From the NCBI GenBank assembly GCA_022801475.1, contig JAAWSH010000104.1, positions 1-6,237 on the forward strand: a DNA stretch of 6,237 nucleotides, written 5' to 3'. The translations under genes were made by a program, and so were the position numbers. The stretch is from Acutalibacter sp. (GTDB lineage Bacteria; Bacillota; Clostridia; Oscillospirales; Acutalibacteraceae). How positions within the stretch are numbered: the first letter of the stretch is position 1; each line of letters starts with the position of its first letter. Under the pieces are notes generated by a model. It was not told the origin of the DNA and made no database searches. It saw only the letters and a list, made by a program, of their open reading frames with translations. This document shows positions 1-5,541 of this stretch, one piece after another.

Positions 1-4
1 TTTT

Positions 5-289
5 CTATATGATCATATCCAGATACTTTGCGCAGTAATCCAATTTCAATAAGCGTACGTAAATATCAAAGAGTTGAAGATCGAGTTCGGAATTTGTGCC
101 CACAAAGCTTAAGATGTGGTCGGCATACTGCTCCACGGTTTTAGACGGTATCAGGCTGGAGATAATCGCGGCTGTTTTTGCGCCCTGTGTCTTTCCGATT
201 AGAAAAGCCGCAAGAGTGGCCTCGATATTACTTTTACAGTCTACCAGGAACACCATGCAGTTCTTATCTAACTGCCGGACAATTCCCCG
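5..289 (-). pseudogene. Possible SIS (phosphosugar-binding) domain fragment
   Basis: This is an open frame between an in-frame TAG at 290-292 and a TAG at 5-7; the first ATG is at 256. The protein resembles the second half of a SIS domain as found in RpiR-type regulators and sugar isomerases. A hydrophobic strand (MVFLVD) is followed by SNIEATLAA, where such proteins have a Ser-Gly-Asn-x-x-x-Thr phosphosugar loop. Then come GKTQGAKTAAIISS, matching the usual 'AK-x-x-GAK-x-x-AIT' helix and strand, and YADHIL, matching the usual 'ADxxL'. The glycine of the phosphosugar loop is replaced (CKSN), and the N-terminal half and any DNA-binding domain are absent. No convincing ribosome binding site was found. 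I take it for a decayed remnant joined to IS3-like sequence. The match is from memory of the fold pattern, so it could be an unrelated hypothetical protein. Confidence 0.35.
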
Positions 290-488
290 CTACTCTTTGG
301 AATAAGTATTCTTTGTGTCCTGGCAAATGCTGGTCAAATCCATTTCCTGCATTAGTTCCCAGAGCATCTTAAATAAGGATGGAATAACCCCGCGCTTTTA
401 GCACTGCGGCGATTCTTTCAGCGCCAAATATCTGGTGGCTCTGGCCATACGCATTTTGTATAATCTCCCGGAGCTCTTTCTGCCTCTC
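290..488 (-). pseudogene. IS3-family transposase (orfB) N-terminal remnant, frameshifted
   Basis: Two minus-strand frames join into one IS3-type transposase N-terminus. The upstream frame (488 down to the TAA at 369-371) reads ...RQKELREIIQ, then IFGAERIAAVLKARGYS. This is the characteristic helix-turn-helix_21 pattern, usually 'YG-x-R-x-I-x-x-x-L-x-x-x-G'. The second frame (from 367 down to a TAG at 290-292) continues with ELMQEMDLTSICQDTK, which matches the usual 'LM-x-E-M-G-L-x-S-I' segment. A one-base shift near 368-371 separates the two. The DDE catalytic domain that should follow is missing, and the next sequence is the SIS-like fragment. At the other end the match stops where the plus-strand CGDB remnant begins. 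No terminal inverted repeats were recognised, so the element has lost its ends. Its product cannot transpose DNA. Confidence 0.5.
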
Positions 489-491
489 TGC

Positions 492-895
492 ACAGGCTTT
501 CAGAATATTTATGAGGATGGCAAGGCCTTGGGCTTTCAGCTGAATACCCGCCTGCTCTATTACCAGGGAGTGTTCCTCAGCCAGATCATTCCCGACAGCC
601 TGACTGTAAACGGGAAAGCCTTCTCAAAGGAGCAGACCGTTTGGCGGGTAAACGGCGAAAACTACACCGCAGCGGAGATGCGCCAGGACCGGCTACCCAC
701 TGGTACCCTCTGAGCCCGCAGTATTGATCGTAAAAAAGAGGGAGGCTTGGCCCAGGGTTATCACAACATCCAGTATGGCCACTGCGCCACCCACCCATAC
801 ATGCCCCCGGACATGGAGAAGCTCTCTAGAAGCAGGAGAACGTTTACTTCCCTGAGTCCAGCCACAACCAGCGCGGACGGCGGCTGATCGTTTAG
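492..895 (+). pseudogene. C-glycoside deglycosidase beta-subunit (DUF6379/CGDB-like) remnant
   Basis: Three plus-strand frames are needed to follow one recognisable protein. Frame one (495-713) has FQNIYEDGKALGFQL, then TRLLYYQGVFLS, a 'TVNG' strand and 'WRVNGENYTAAEM'. These match the conserved pattern of the C-glycoside deglycosidase beta family: 'FxN-x-x-x-GK-x-x-GFQL', 'YYRG-x-x-LS', 'TVDG'. After the TGA at 711 the frame moves to AVLIVKK (718-738), then shifts again at a run of six A (732-737) into EGGLAQGYHNIQ and THPYMPPDME. It shifts a third time near 820-836 into VYFPESSHNQ and ends RRRLIV, TAG 893-895. In the family this subunit pairs with an alpha subunit to cleave 3-keto C-glycosides of plant flavonoids. 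Here the start is missing and no alpha subunit is nearby, so the gene is dead. Confidence 0.62.
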
Positions 896-988
896 GCATG
901 GGGAGCCCAGCTTCTTATTTTTATTATTCCTGCCCTGTACCGCCGGTAACGTCCCGCCGCAGGCCAGCTAAAGGTGACAATTTGCCGC

Positions 989-1018
989 TTGCCGCGTTCC
1001 CAGGTTTTACATTATAAT
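989..1018 (+). promoter_or_regulatory. Probable sigma-A promoter of the resolvase gene
   Basis: A perfect TATAAT lies at 1013-1018. TTGCCG at 989-994 is a fair -35 box with an 18-base spacer; a second TTGCCG occurs at 982-987. Transcription would start near 1025, about 25 bases before the resolvase ATG at 1050, with AAAGGGA (1034-1040) as its ribosome binding site. Confidence 0.55.
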
Positions 1019-1034
1019 GACAGAAACCACATGA

Positions 1035-1463
<429 letters not shown>

Positions 1464-1516
1464 ATGATATCGTCTTAGAATATTTTACCATCAAGAATCA
1501 AATTTCGATTTCGTTA

Positions 1517-1525
1517 TGGTATAAT
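1517..1525 (+). promoter_or_regulatory. Extended -10 promoter (TGG-TATAAT)
   Basis: A perfect TATAAT (1520-1525) is preceded by TG one base upstream (1517-1518), the extended -10 arrangement that can work without a good -35 box. No clear -35 is seen near 1497-1503. The predicted start is near 1532, a few bases before a strongly structured segment, with no coding start nearby. This suggests the transcript begins with a non-coding RNA or leader. Confidence 0.5.
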
Positions 1526-1531
1526 GTGTTC

Positions 1532-1666
1532 TGACAGACACACGAGAAGCCCTGAAGCGTGAAGCGAGACTTAAGCTTGCTTAACTCTTTTTCTTCGTGC
1601 TTTGCAAAACACAGGCTTTCTCCAAGTGAATTTATATTATAATAAAGATTACAGGGCTTTTCTTCT
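1532..1666 (+). ncRNA. Candidate structured small RNA or leader RNA
   Basis: Several nested pairings can be read by eye. A ten-pair stem joins 1555-1564 to 1593-1602, with two G-U pairs in the middle. Inside it a hairpin has GAG 1566-1568 with CTC 1585-1587 and TTAAG 1571-1575 with CTTAA 1580-1584, closing a CTTG loop. An outer arm 1544-1554 pairs with 1612-1622 with two single-base bulges. The same 5' arm (AAGCCCTG, 1547-1554) also pairs perfectly with CAGGGCTT at 1652-1659, which is followed by a T-rich stretch. The segment lies behind an extended -10 promoter and contains no convincing open frame. It could be a small RNA of about 120-135 nt or the 5' leader of the following gene. The inner hairpin plus TTTTT at 1588-1592 could instead be a weak intrinsic terminator. 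I do not recognise a known RNA family; 6S RNA would be longer. Confidence 0.4.
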
Positions 1667-1710
1667 GTGCTCAGCGTGGTGTTTTCTATGCCTATATACC
1701 GGAAAAGGGA

Positions 1711-1716
1711 TATAAT
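1711..1716 (+). promoter_or_regulatory. -10 box of the YdeI-like gene
   Basis: A perfect TATAAT lies 32 bases upstream of the GTG start at 1749, giving a predicted start near 1723 and a leader of about 26 bases. No good -35 match is found at 16-18 bases (1688-1693 reads ATGCCT), so the promoter is weak or needs an activator, or the gene is read through from 1532. Another TATAAT at 1638-1643 also lacks a clear -35. Confidence 0.4.
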
Positions 1717-1748
1717 AGAAGCAAAAGCCTGTGGAAAGGGGAGGCATT

Positions 1749-2309
1749 GTGAGCGATTTATTAGAGTTTGCCAGCAGGGAGGAATTCAGGCAGTGGTTGC
1801 GGGAGTACTCTCAGTCCAGTAGGGGTGTTTGGCTCTTGTTTGGTAAGGCCGGGGGACCGAAAACCATCAAGGCTGGGGAGGCCCTGGAAGAGGCCCTCTG
1901 CTTTGGGTGGATCGACGGTCAGATGCAGAGCCTGGACGATAAAACATATAAGAAATATTTTTCTATGCGCCGGGAGAAGAGCAAGTGGTCTGAAAAGAAC
2001 AAGGCCCTGGCCAAAAGCCTGGAGGAGCGGGGGCTTATGACCTGTTTTGGCAGAGAGAAAATAAAGGAAGCCCAGAAAAATGGCCAATGGTACGCCGAAA
2101 AACCCGGGGCGGTGACAGACGAGCAAATTGCCAATCTTTCCCAGCGGCTGAAGGAATACCAGCCAGCCTATAACAATTTTCAGGCCATGCCTATGTCGGT
2201 AAAGAAAACCTATACCCGGGCATATTTTGATGCAAAGACAGAGGCCGGGCGGGAAAGGCGGATAGCCTGGATGGTAGACCGGCTCAATAAAAATTTAAAG
2301 CCTATGTAA
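1749..2309 (+). CDS. YdeI/OmpD-associated (OmdA) family protein
   Basis: The 186-residue product matches the YdeI/OmdA family in order and in length. Residues 48-58 read EALCFGWIDGQ, the family's most conserved motif. Residues 67-84 carry YFSMRREKSKWSEKN, equivalent to the usual 'RF-x-PR-x-x-KS-x-WS-x-x-N'. The C-terminal part (about 130-180) has the helical 'AMPMSVKKTYTR...AKTEAGRERRI' block typical of the OmdA domain. It is soluble, with no signal peptide or membrane segment. The biochemical role is unknown; relatives are labelled bacteriocin-protection proteins by association only. I choose the GTG at 1749 over the GTG at 1731 because GGGGAGG (about 1738-1744) sits four bases upstream of it, and the longer frame would begin inside the leader. 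It stands alone, convergent with the zinc-ribbon gene, and ends before a strong terminator. Confidence 0.85.
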   Translation: MSDLLEFASREEFRQWLREYSQSSRGVWLLFGKAGGPKTIKAGEALEEALCFGWIDGQMQSLDDKTYKKYFSMRREKSKWSEKNKALAKSLEERGLMTCFGREKIKEAQKNGQWYAEKPGAVTDEQIANLSQRLKEYQPAYNNFQAMPMSVKKTYTRAYFDAKTEAGRERRIAWMVDRLNKNLKPM

Positions 2310-2398
2310 CGCTGTTTGGCGGTAAATAAGGAGACTTTTCTTCTCGTTCAAACAAGCTTTTGTTCCGGCTCCTGCTTTATGGGCTGAATTGCCCCATG

Positions 2399-2437
2399 AA
2401 AAACCGGCACAGCCCAAAAGGCCATGCCGGTTTTTTT
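2399..2437. terminator. Bidirectional intrinsic terminator between convergent genes
   Basis: AAAAACCGGCA (2399-2409) pairs with TGCCGGTTTTT (2425-2435). The loop can close further through GCC/GGC pairs, and TTTTTTT follows on the plus strand. On the minus strand the same stem ends in TTTTT. It lies 90 bases after the YdeI-like stop and about 70 bases after the zinc-ribbon stop, so it can end both transcripts. Confidence 0.88.
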
Positions 2438-2468
2438 AGAATAATTTGAAAACAGCTTTAGGAACCTT

Positions 2469-2483
2469 GCCCTTAACAAGGGC
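2469..2483. repeat. Small perfect hairpin after the zinc-ribbon gene
   Basis: GCCCTT (2469-2474) and AAGGGC (2478-2483) form a six-pair stem with a three-base loop. No T run follows on either strand, so it is not a terminator by itself; it may protect the 3' end of the minus-strand message that stops at 2508. Confidence 0.3.
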
Positions 2484-2507
2484 GTTTATGCAGGGCACGA
2501 AATATTT

Positions 2508-2933
2508 TTACTCGCGATTTTCCGGCTCCTCTGGCTGGGCAGGCTCTACCGGCTCCTCCGCAGCGGGGGCCTCCACGGCCAGCTTTGCGCCGCATGTACT
2601 GCAATATTGGGCAGTGTTTGAACACTGCTTACCGCAGCAAGGGCAAACCAGCTTGTTCTGACGGTCGCTCAGCTCCTTGGCAATGGCCATAGCCTGCGTT
2701 TTCAGCTCATCGATCTCTGTCATTTTACCCAGGGCCTCTGGGTCGGCGGCAATAGAATTCCGGCAGTTTTCGTAAACATACTGGCCCAGGCTCTCGTAGC
2801 GCTTGGTGATTTCAGCGTTGACCTCAGCCGCGCCAATGCGGAGCTTGGACACGTCTACAATCTGCCCGGCCTTGCGGCCCACTGCCTCGGCGGCAGACTT
2901 AGCATTTATCACAACGTCGTCAAAAATTCCCAT
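2508..2933 (-). CDS. Zinc-ribbon protein with N-terminal helical region
   Basis: The 141-residue product has three parts. Residues 1-93 are predicted helical and polar, with a heptad-like run at about 66-93 that may form a short coiled coil. Residues 97-114 form a zinc ribbon with C97, C100, C111 and C114 (CPCCG and CSTCG). Residues 119-141 are a Pro/Glu-rich acidic tail that is probably disordered. There is no signal peptide or membrane helix, so it is likely cytoplasmic. This layout is common in small uncharacterised Clostridia proteins; the ribbon may bind nucleic acid or a protein partner, but the function is unknown. The ATG at 2933 is fixed by AGGAGG (2941-2946) seven bases upstream. 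The gene forms its own transcription unit, with a near-consensus promoter upstream and the shared terminator downstream. Confidence 0.88.
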   Translation of the reverse strand: MGIFDDVVINAKSAAEAVGRKAGQIVDVSKLRIGAAEVNAEITKRYESLGQYVYENCRNSIAADPEALGKMTEIDELKTQAMAIAKELSDRQNKLVCPCCGKQCSNTAQYCSTCGAKLAVEAPAAEEPVEPAQPEEPENRE

Positions 2934-2970
2934 TAGAAATCCTCCTTTATTAGGTTCACTTGATGTTTCT

Positions 2971-2999
2971 ATTATAACAAGTTAACAGGGGAATGTAAA
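2971..2999 (-). promoter_or_regulatory. Near-consensus sigma-A promoter of the zinc-ribbon gene
   Basis: On the minus strand TTTACA (2994-2999) and a perfect TATAAT (2971-2976) are separated by exactly 17 bases. The predicted start is near 2964, giving a leader of about 30 bases that contains AGGAGG at 2941-2946. This is the best promoter in the window and suggests steady housekeeping-level transcription. Confidence 0.88.
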
Positions 3000-3042
3000 G
3001 CGCATTTCTCTTTCGAAATAATTAAGAATCCTTTAATTTTTT

Positions 3043-3078
3043 GCCCGTTAGGATTTTTTGCCTTCTATATTAACGGGC
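3043..3078. repeat. Inverted repeat spanning the kinase stop codon, with a nested direct repeat
   Basis: GCCCGTTA (3043-3050) and TAACGGGC (3071-3078) are a perfect 8-base inverted repeat with a 20-base loop, and the right arm covers the stop codon of the kinase gene. ATTTTTTGCC occurs twice, at 3036-3045 and 3053-3062. AATCCT (3027-3032) and AGGATT (3050-3055) can form a competing stem. In the operon's direction the stem is followed by A, not T, so it is not a standard terminator; it may be a 3' processing or stability hairpin. Confidence 0.45.
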
Positions 3079-4032
3079 TTCTGGACGCTTTCCCAAAAAT
3101 TCCCGCAGCATCGAGGAATCCGGCACCAGATCCGAGCTTATTGGCTCGAAACGCATCAGGCGGGACTCTAAATCTCTAGCCTTTTTATAATAGAGACTGT
3201 CCGCGGCAATGGCGCGCAGCAGTGGAATGGCCAGGGTACGCAGGACACAGGGTTCGTAAATGTGAATAGAGTTTACTGTATAGTCCGCGCTCATACGATA
3301 AGGGCGGATATACCGGTTTTCTCCCTCCACCACCTGGGGCCACATGGAAAGGGTCAGCTCGGCCGGGGCGTTCCGAAATTGGATGTCCCGGACAATCCGG
3401 CGGACCAGACGCAGGTCCCAGGGGGAGATCACTTCTCCATTGGCGTCCTTAATCTGCTGCTTTACGCTGACATATAGCTTTAGGCAGGCCTCCTCTGGCA
3501 AGTCCCGGGTAAAAATGGGGTTCAGCCCGTGAATTCCCTCCACAATGGCCACGTCCCTAGGCCCCAGCTCATATTGCCGATCCTCACCTTCCGGGCGGCC
3601 CAAAGTAAAGCTGTACTGGGGCACAGAAAATTTTCCTGTGGCAAAAATATCCTGAAGGCAGGCGCAAATCCGCTTTTCATCAAGGGCGGCTACGGTTTCA
3701 AAGTCCGCGCTGCCATCCGGCAGCCGGGGGACCCGGTCTGCGCCCAAGTAGAAATCGTCCAGAGAAATAATTACGGCCCGCACGCCAAAATCTCCCAGAT
3801 AATCCCGAAGCAGGTGGGCAGTGGTGGTTTTTCCACTGCTGCTGGGCCCAGAGAGCATGACAATGCGTACGGGCGTCCGCCGCTCGGTAATGTTCCGGGC
3901 AATATTACGCAAATGCTCCCGGTAGGAGCCCTCCACTTCCTCTACCATCCTGGCGGGGGAGGCAATGGCTGCGTCGTTGATCTGTTCCAAATGGTTAATA
4001 TACTTAATATAACCGCTAGCAAAATTGCTCAT
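3070..4032 (-). CDS. Uridine-kinase-like nucleoside kinase (P-loop)
   Basis: The 320-residue cytoplasmic protein belongs to the uridine kinase/phosphoribulokinase group, which transfers phosphate from ATP or GTP to a nucleoside. A Walker A loop, GPSSSGKTT, lies at 62-70. The substrate-side aspartates are in SLDDFY (90-95), VEGIHGLNP (164-172) fits the Walker B region, and SPWDLRLVRRIVRD (203-216) fits the lid. The last part (229-255) carries the 'W-x-x-V-x-x-GE-x-x-YI-x-P' block of the Clostridia 'nucleoside kinase' clade. Many members of that clade are about 550 residues, with an N-terminal threonyl-tRNA-synthetase-like region; here only about 55 residues precede the P-loop. The start is fixed by AAAGGAG just upstream of the ATG, inside the end of the hemZ-like gene, and the two genes overlap by 17 bases, which suggests translational coupling. 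The exact substrate is unknown. Confidence 0.88.
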   Translation of the reverse strand: MSNFASGYIKYINHLEQINDAAIASPARMVEEVEGSYREHLRNIARNITERRTPVRIVMLSGPSSSGKTTTAHLLRDYLGDFGVRAVIISLDDFYLGADRVPRLPDGSADFETVAALDEKRICACLQDIFATGKFSVPQYSFTLGRPEGEDRQYELGPRDVAIVEGIHGLNPIFTRDLPEEACLKLYVSVKQQIKDANGEVISPWDLRLVRRIVRDIQFRNAPAELTLSMWPQVVEGENRYIRPYRMSADYTVNSIHIYEPCVLRTLAIPLLRAIAADSLYYKKARDLESRLMRFEPISSDLVPDSSMLREFLGKRPEAR

Positions 4033-5488
4033 AAAGCTCCTTTATGCCATCCTTTCTTTCCAGTATTTCGCCGAACCGGGAGATGTATTCGTAGGGATAT
4101 TTAAAGTTAAAGCTGCGGGTTAAAGCATCGGAAAACGGGTCCTTAATTTTGCTGATGGCCCCGGCGCCGCAGGCGATCACCGTAAGGCTTTCGTCCATGG
4201 TGTAGATGTTGTACCTGCATGCGGTGCCCGGCAGGGCCCATCCGGTGTTTTCCAAATTTCCCGCCATCCGGGTCTGCCGGTAGAGATAATAGGGTTCAAA
4301 ACCCCAGGAAGAGAGCTGGTGAATGGAGTGGTCCACCATTTGCGCGGCTAAAGCAGAACCCTTATGGGAGGAAAGTTCCTGGTTCACTACGATTTCCGCA
4401 CTGCGCTTCAGCGCCAGGGAATGTACTGTAATATTGTTGGCTCCCAGCTGATAAACACCGTCTAAACTTTTGCAAAATCCCTCATAATCGTCCCCGGGCA
4501 GACCGACAATCAGGTCTGCATTGATATTGGTGAATCCAGCGGTATGGGCTAAATCAAAGGCTTTTTGTACATCCGCAGCGTTGTGCATTCTGCCAATATT
4601 CTTCAGGACCTGGTCGGACAAGCTTTGGGGGTTAATGCTGATTCTCGTCACCCCTACCTTGCTCAGGGTGTCCAGTTTTTCTTTGGTGATGGTGTCGGGC
4701 CGTCCGGCCTCCACGGTGAACTCGGCGCAACGAGAAAGGTCGAAGTGCTGGGAGATCACAGAGCAAAGGCTTCGAAGCTGCTCTGCGGATAGGGTGGTTG
4801 GCGTTCCGCCGCCTATGTAGATGGAAATAGGGGAAAGCCCCAGCTGCTTGGCCAGAGAGCCAACGTGGCTTAGCTCAACAGAGAGAAGCTCAAGATACTG
4901 TGGGATCAACGCGCCCGCCCGCTGTATATCTTGTGATACAAAAGAACAATAGGAGCAACGGGTAGGACAGAAGGGAATGGAGACATAAAGGCAAAAGTCC
5001 CGGGGAGTGAGAGCGGACACAGGCTCCAGCTGGGCGGAGAGTGTGCGTTTTGCCAAGTCCATCTTGGCCTCGCTAACAGACCATTTGAAGCGCAGGGTAT
5101 CAAGACCCCGCTGTAAACTGAAATCCTTTGGTCCCTGGCAGCACATACGCAACAGCTTGATGGGGTGCACACCGGTGAGCATCCCCCAGGCGGGCTGTAG
5201 GCCAGTGAGTTTGCAAAGTGTTTGAAAAAGCAGCCGGGTTACGTCATACTCGCAAAGATTTAAGGCCTGACAGGCTGCGGTTTCCACCGTTTGGCCATCG
5301 CTGGCCCGCACTTGGCATGCCTCAAAATTATTTTGCTGGGATACCGCCACCCAGGCCCAGGGTTCGCCCTCGGGCTGTTCGGGCAGACTGATTACTTGCA
5401 CCGGACTATAAGGGAAGAAGAGCCGGCACAAATTTTCACATTCGTACCGATAGGAATGTCCTGTTAACCAAAGCTTTATAAAAACCAC
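4016..5488 (-). CDS. hemZ: HemZ-type radical SAM protein (coproporphyrinogen dehydrogenase-like)
   Basis: The 490-residue protein matches the Firmicute HemZ group of the HemN/HemW radical SAM family, which uses a 4Fe-4S cluster and S-adenosylmethionine. The cluster cysteines C174, C178 and C181 are in IPFCPTRCSYCSF. YIGGGTPTTL (224-233) is the SAM-binding glycine motif, and EAGRPDTI (260-267) and RISINPQS (282-289) follow as in HemN. The C-terminal part has the HemZ signature YYLYRQ...GNLENTGWALPG and ACGAGAISKI. The first 160 residues are the HemZ-specific extension, beginning with a GHSYRYE motif. It is commonly named an oxygen-independent coproporphyrinogen III dehydrogenase, but the true substrate of the HemZ branch is not settled. 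The only standard start is the GTG at 5488, because TAA lies two codons upstream; however, the G-rich Shine-Dalgarno-like run overlaps that GTG. It follows rel by 53 bases, probably in one operon. Confidence 0.9.
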   Translation of the reverse strand: MVFIKLWLTGHSYRYECENLCRLFFPYSPVQVISLPEQPEGEPWAWVAVSQQNNFEACQVRASDGQTVETAACQALNLCEYDVTRLLFQTLCKLTGLQPAWGMLTGVHPIKLLRMCCQGPKDFSLQRGLDTLRFKWSVSEAKMDLAKRTLSAQLEPVSALTPRDFCLYVSIPFCPTRCSYCSFVSQDIQRAGALIPQYLELLSVELSHVGSLAKQLGLSPISIYIGGGTPTTLSAEQLRSLCSVISQHFDLSRCAEFTVEAGRPDTITKEKLDTLSKVGVTRISINPQSLSDQVLKNIGRMHNAADVQKAFDLAHTAGFTNINADLIVGLPGDDYEGFCKSLDGVYQLGANNITVHSLALKRSAEIVVNQELSSHKGSALAAQMVDHSIHQLSSWGFEPYYLYRQTRMAGNLENTGWALPGTACRYNIYTMDESLTVIACGAGAISKIKDPFSDALTRSFNFKYPYEYISRFGEILERKDGIKELYEQFC

Positions 5489-5495
5489 CCCCGAT
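5484..5495 (-). promoter_or_regulatory. G-rich ribosome-binding-like run overlapping the hemZ start
   Basis: On the minus strand the sequence TAATCGGGGGTGGTTTTTATA contains the GTG start (5486-5488) inside a GGGGGTGG run that looks like a Shine-Dalgarno element. Upstream of the GTG only a weak G run is available, at almost no spacing. The spacing would suit a start at the ATA codon 5477-5479, which would be non-standard. The real start is therefore uncertain within a few codons. Confidence 0.4.
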
Positions 5496-5541
5496 TAACT
5501 GCGAAAACGCACAGGTTAAATTTGCTAAAAATTCAGAAAAA

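Noticed and set aside
1532..1666. 6S RNA
   Set aside because: The closing stem AAGCCCTG/CAGGGCTT recalls some Firmicute 6S RNAs, but the segment is too short (about 120-135 nt against about 180-200) and the next stem follows at once, leaving no central open bubble.
1761..2126. 121-residue minus-strand open frame inside the YdeI-like gene
   Set aside because: Antisense shadow of a conserved family gene; no start signals.
2310..2398. Possible small gene between the YdeI-like stop and the terminator
   Set aside because: It has an AAGGAG-like stretch near 2328 but no start codon with a useful open frame; it is most likely plain 3' untranslated sequence.
3529..4104. 191-residue plus-strand open frame
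   Set aside because: It lies antisense to the well-supported nucleoside kinase gene, has no ribosome binding site and no recognisable domain; it is a shadow frame.
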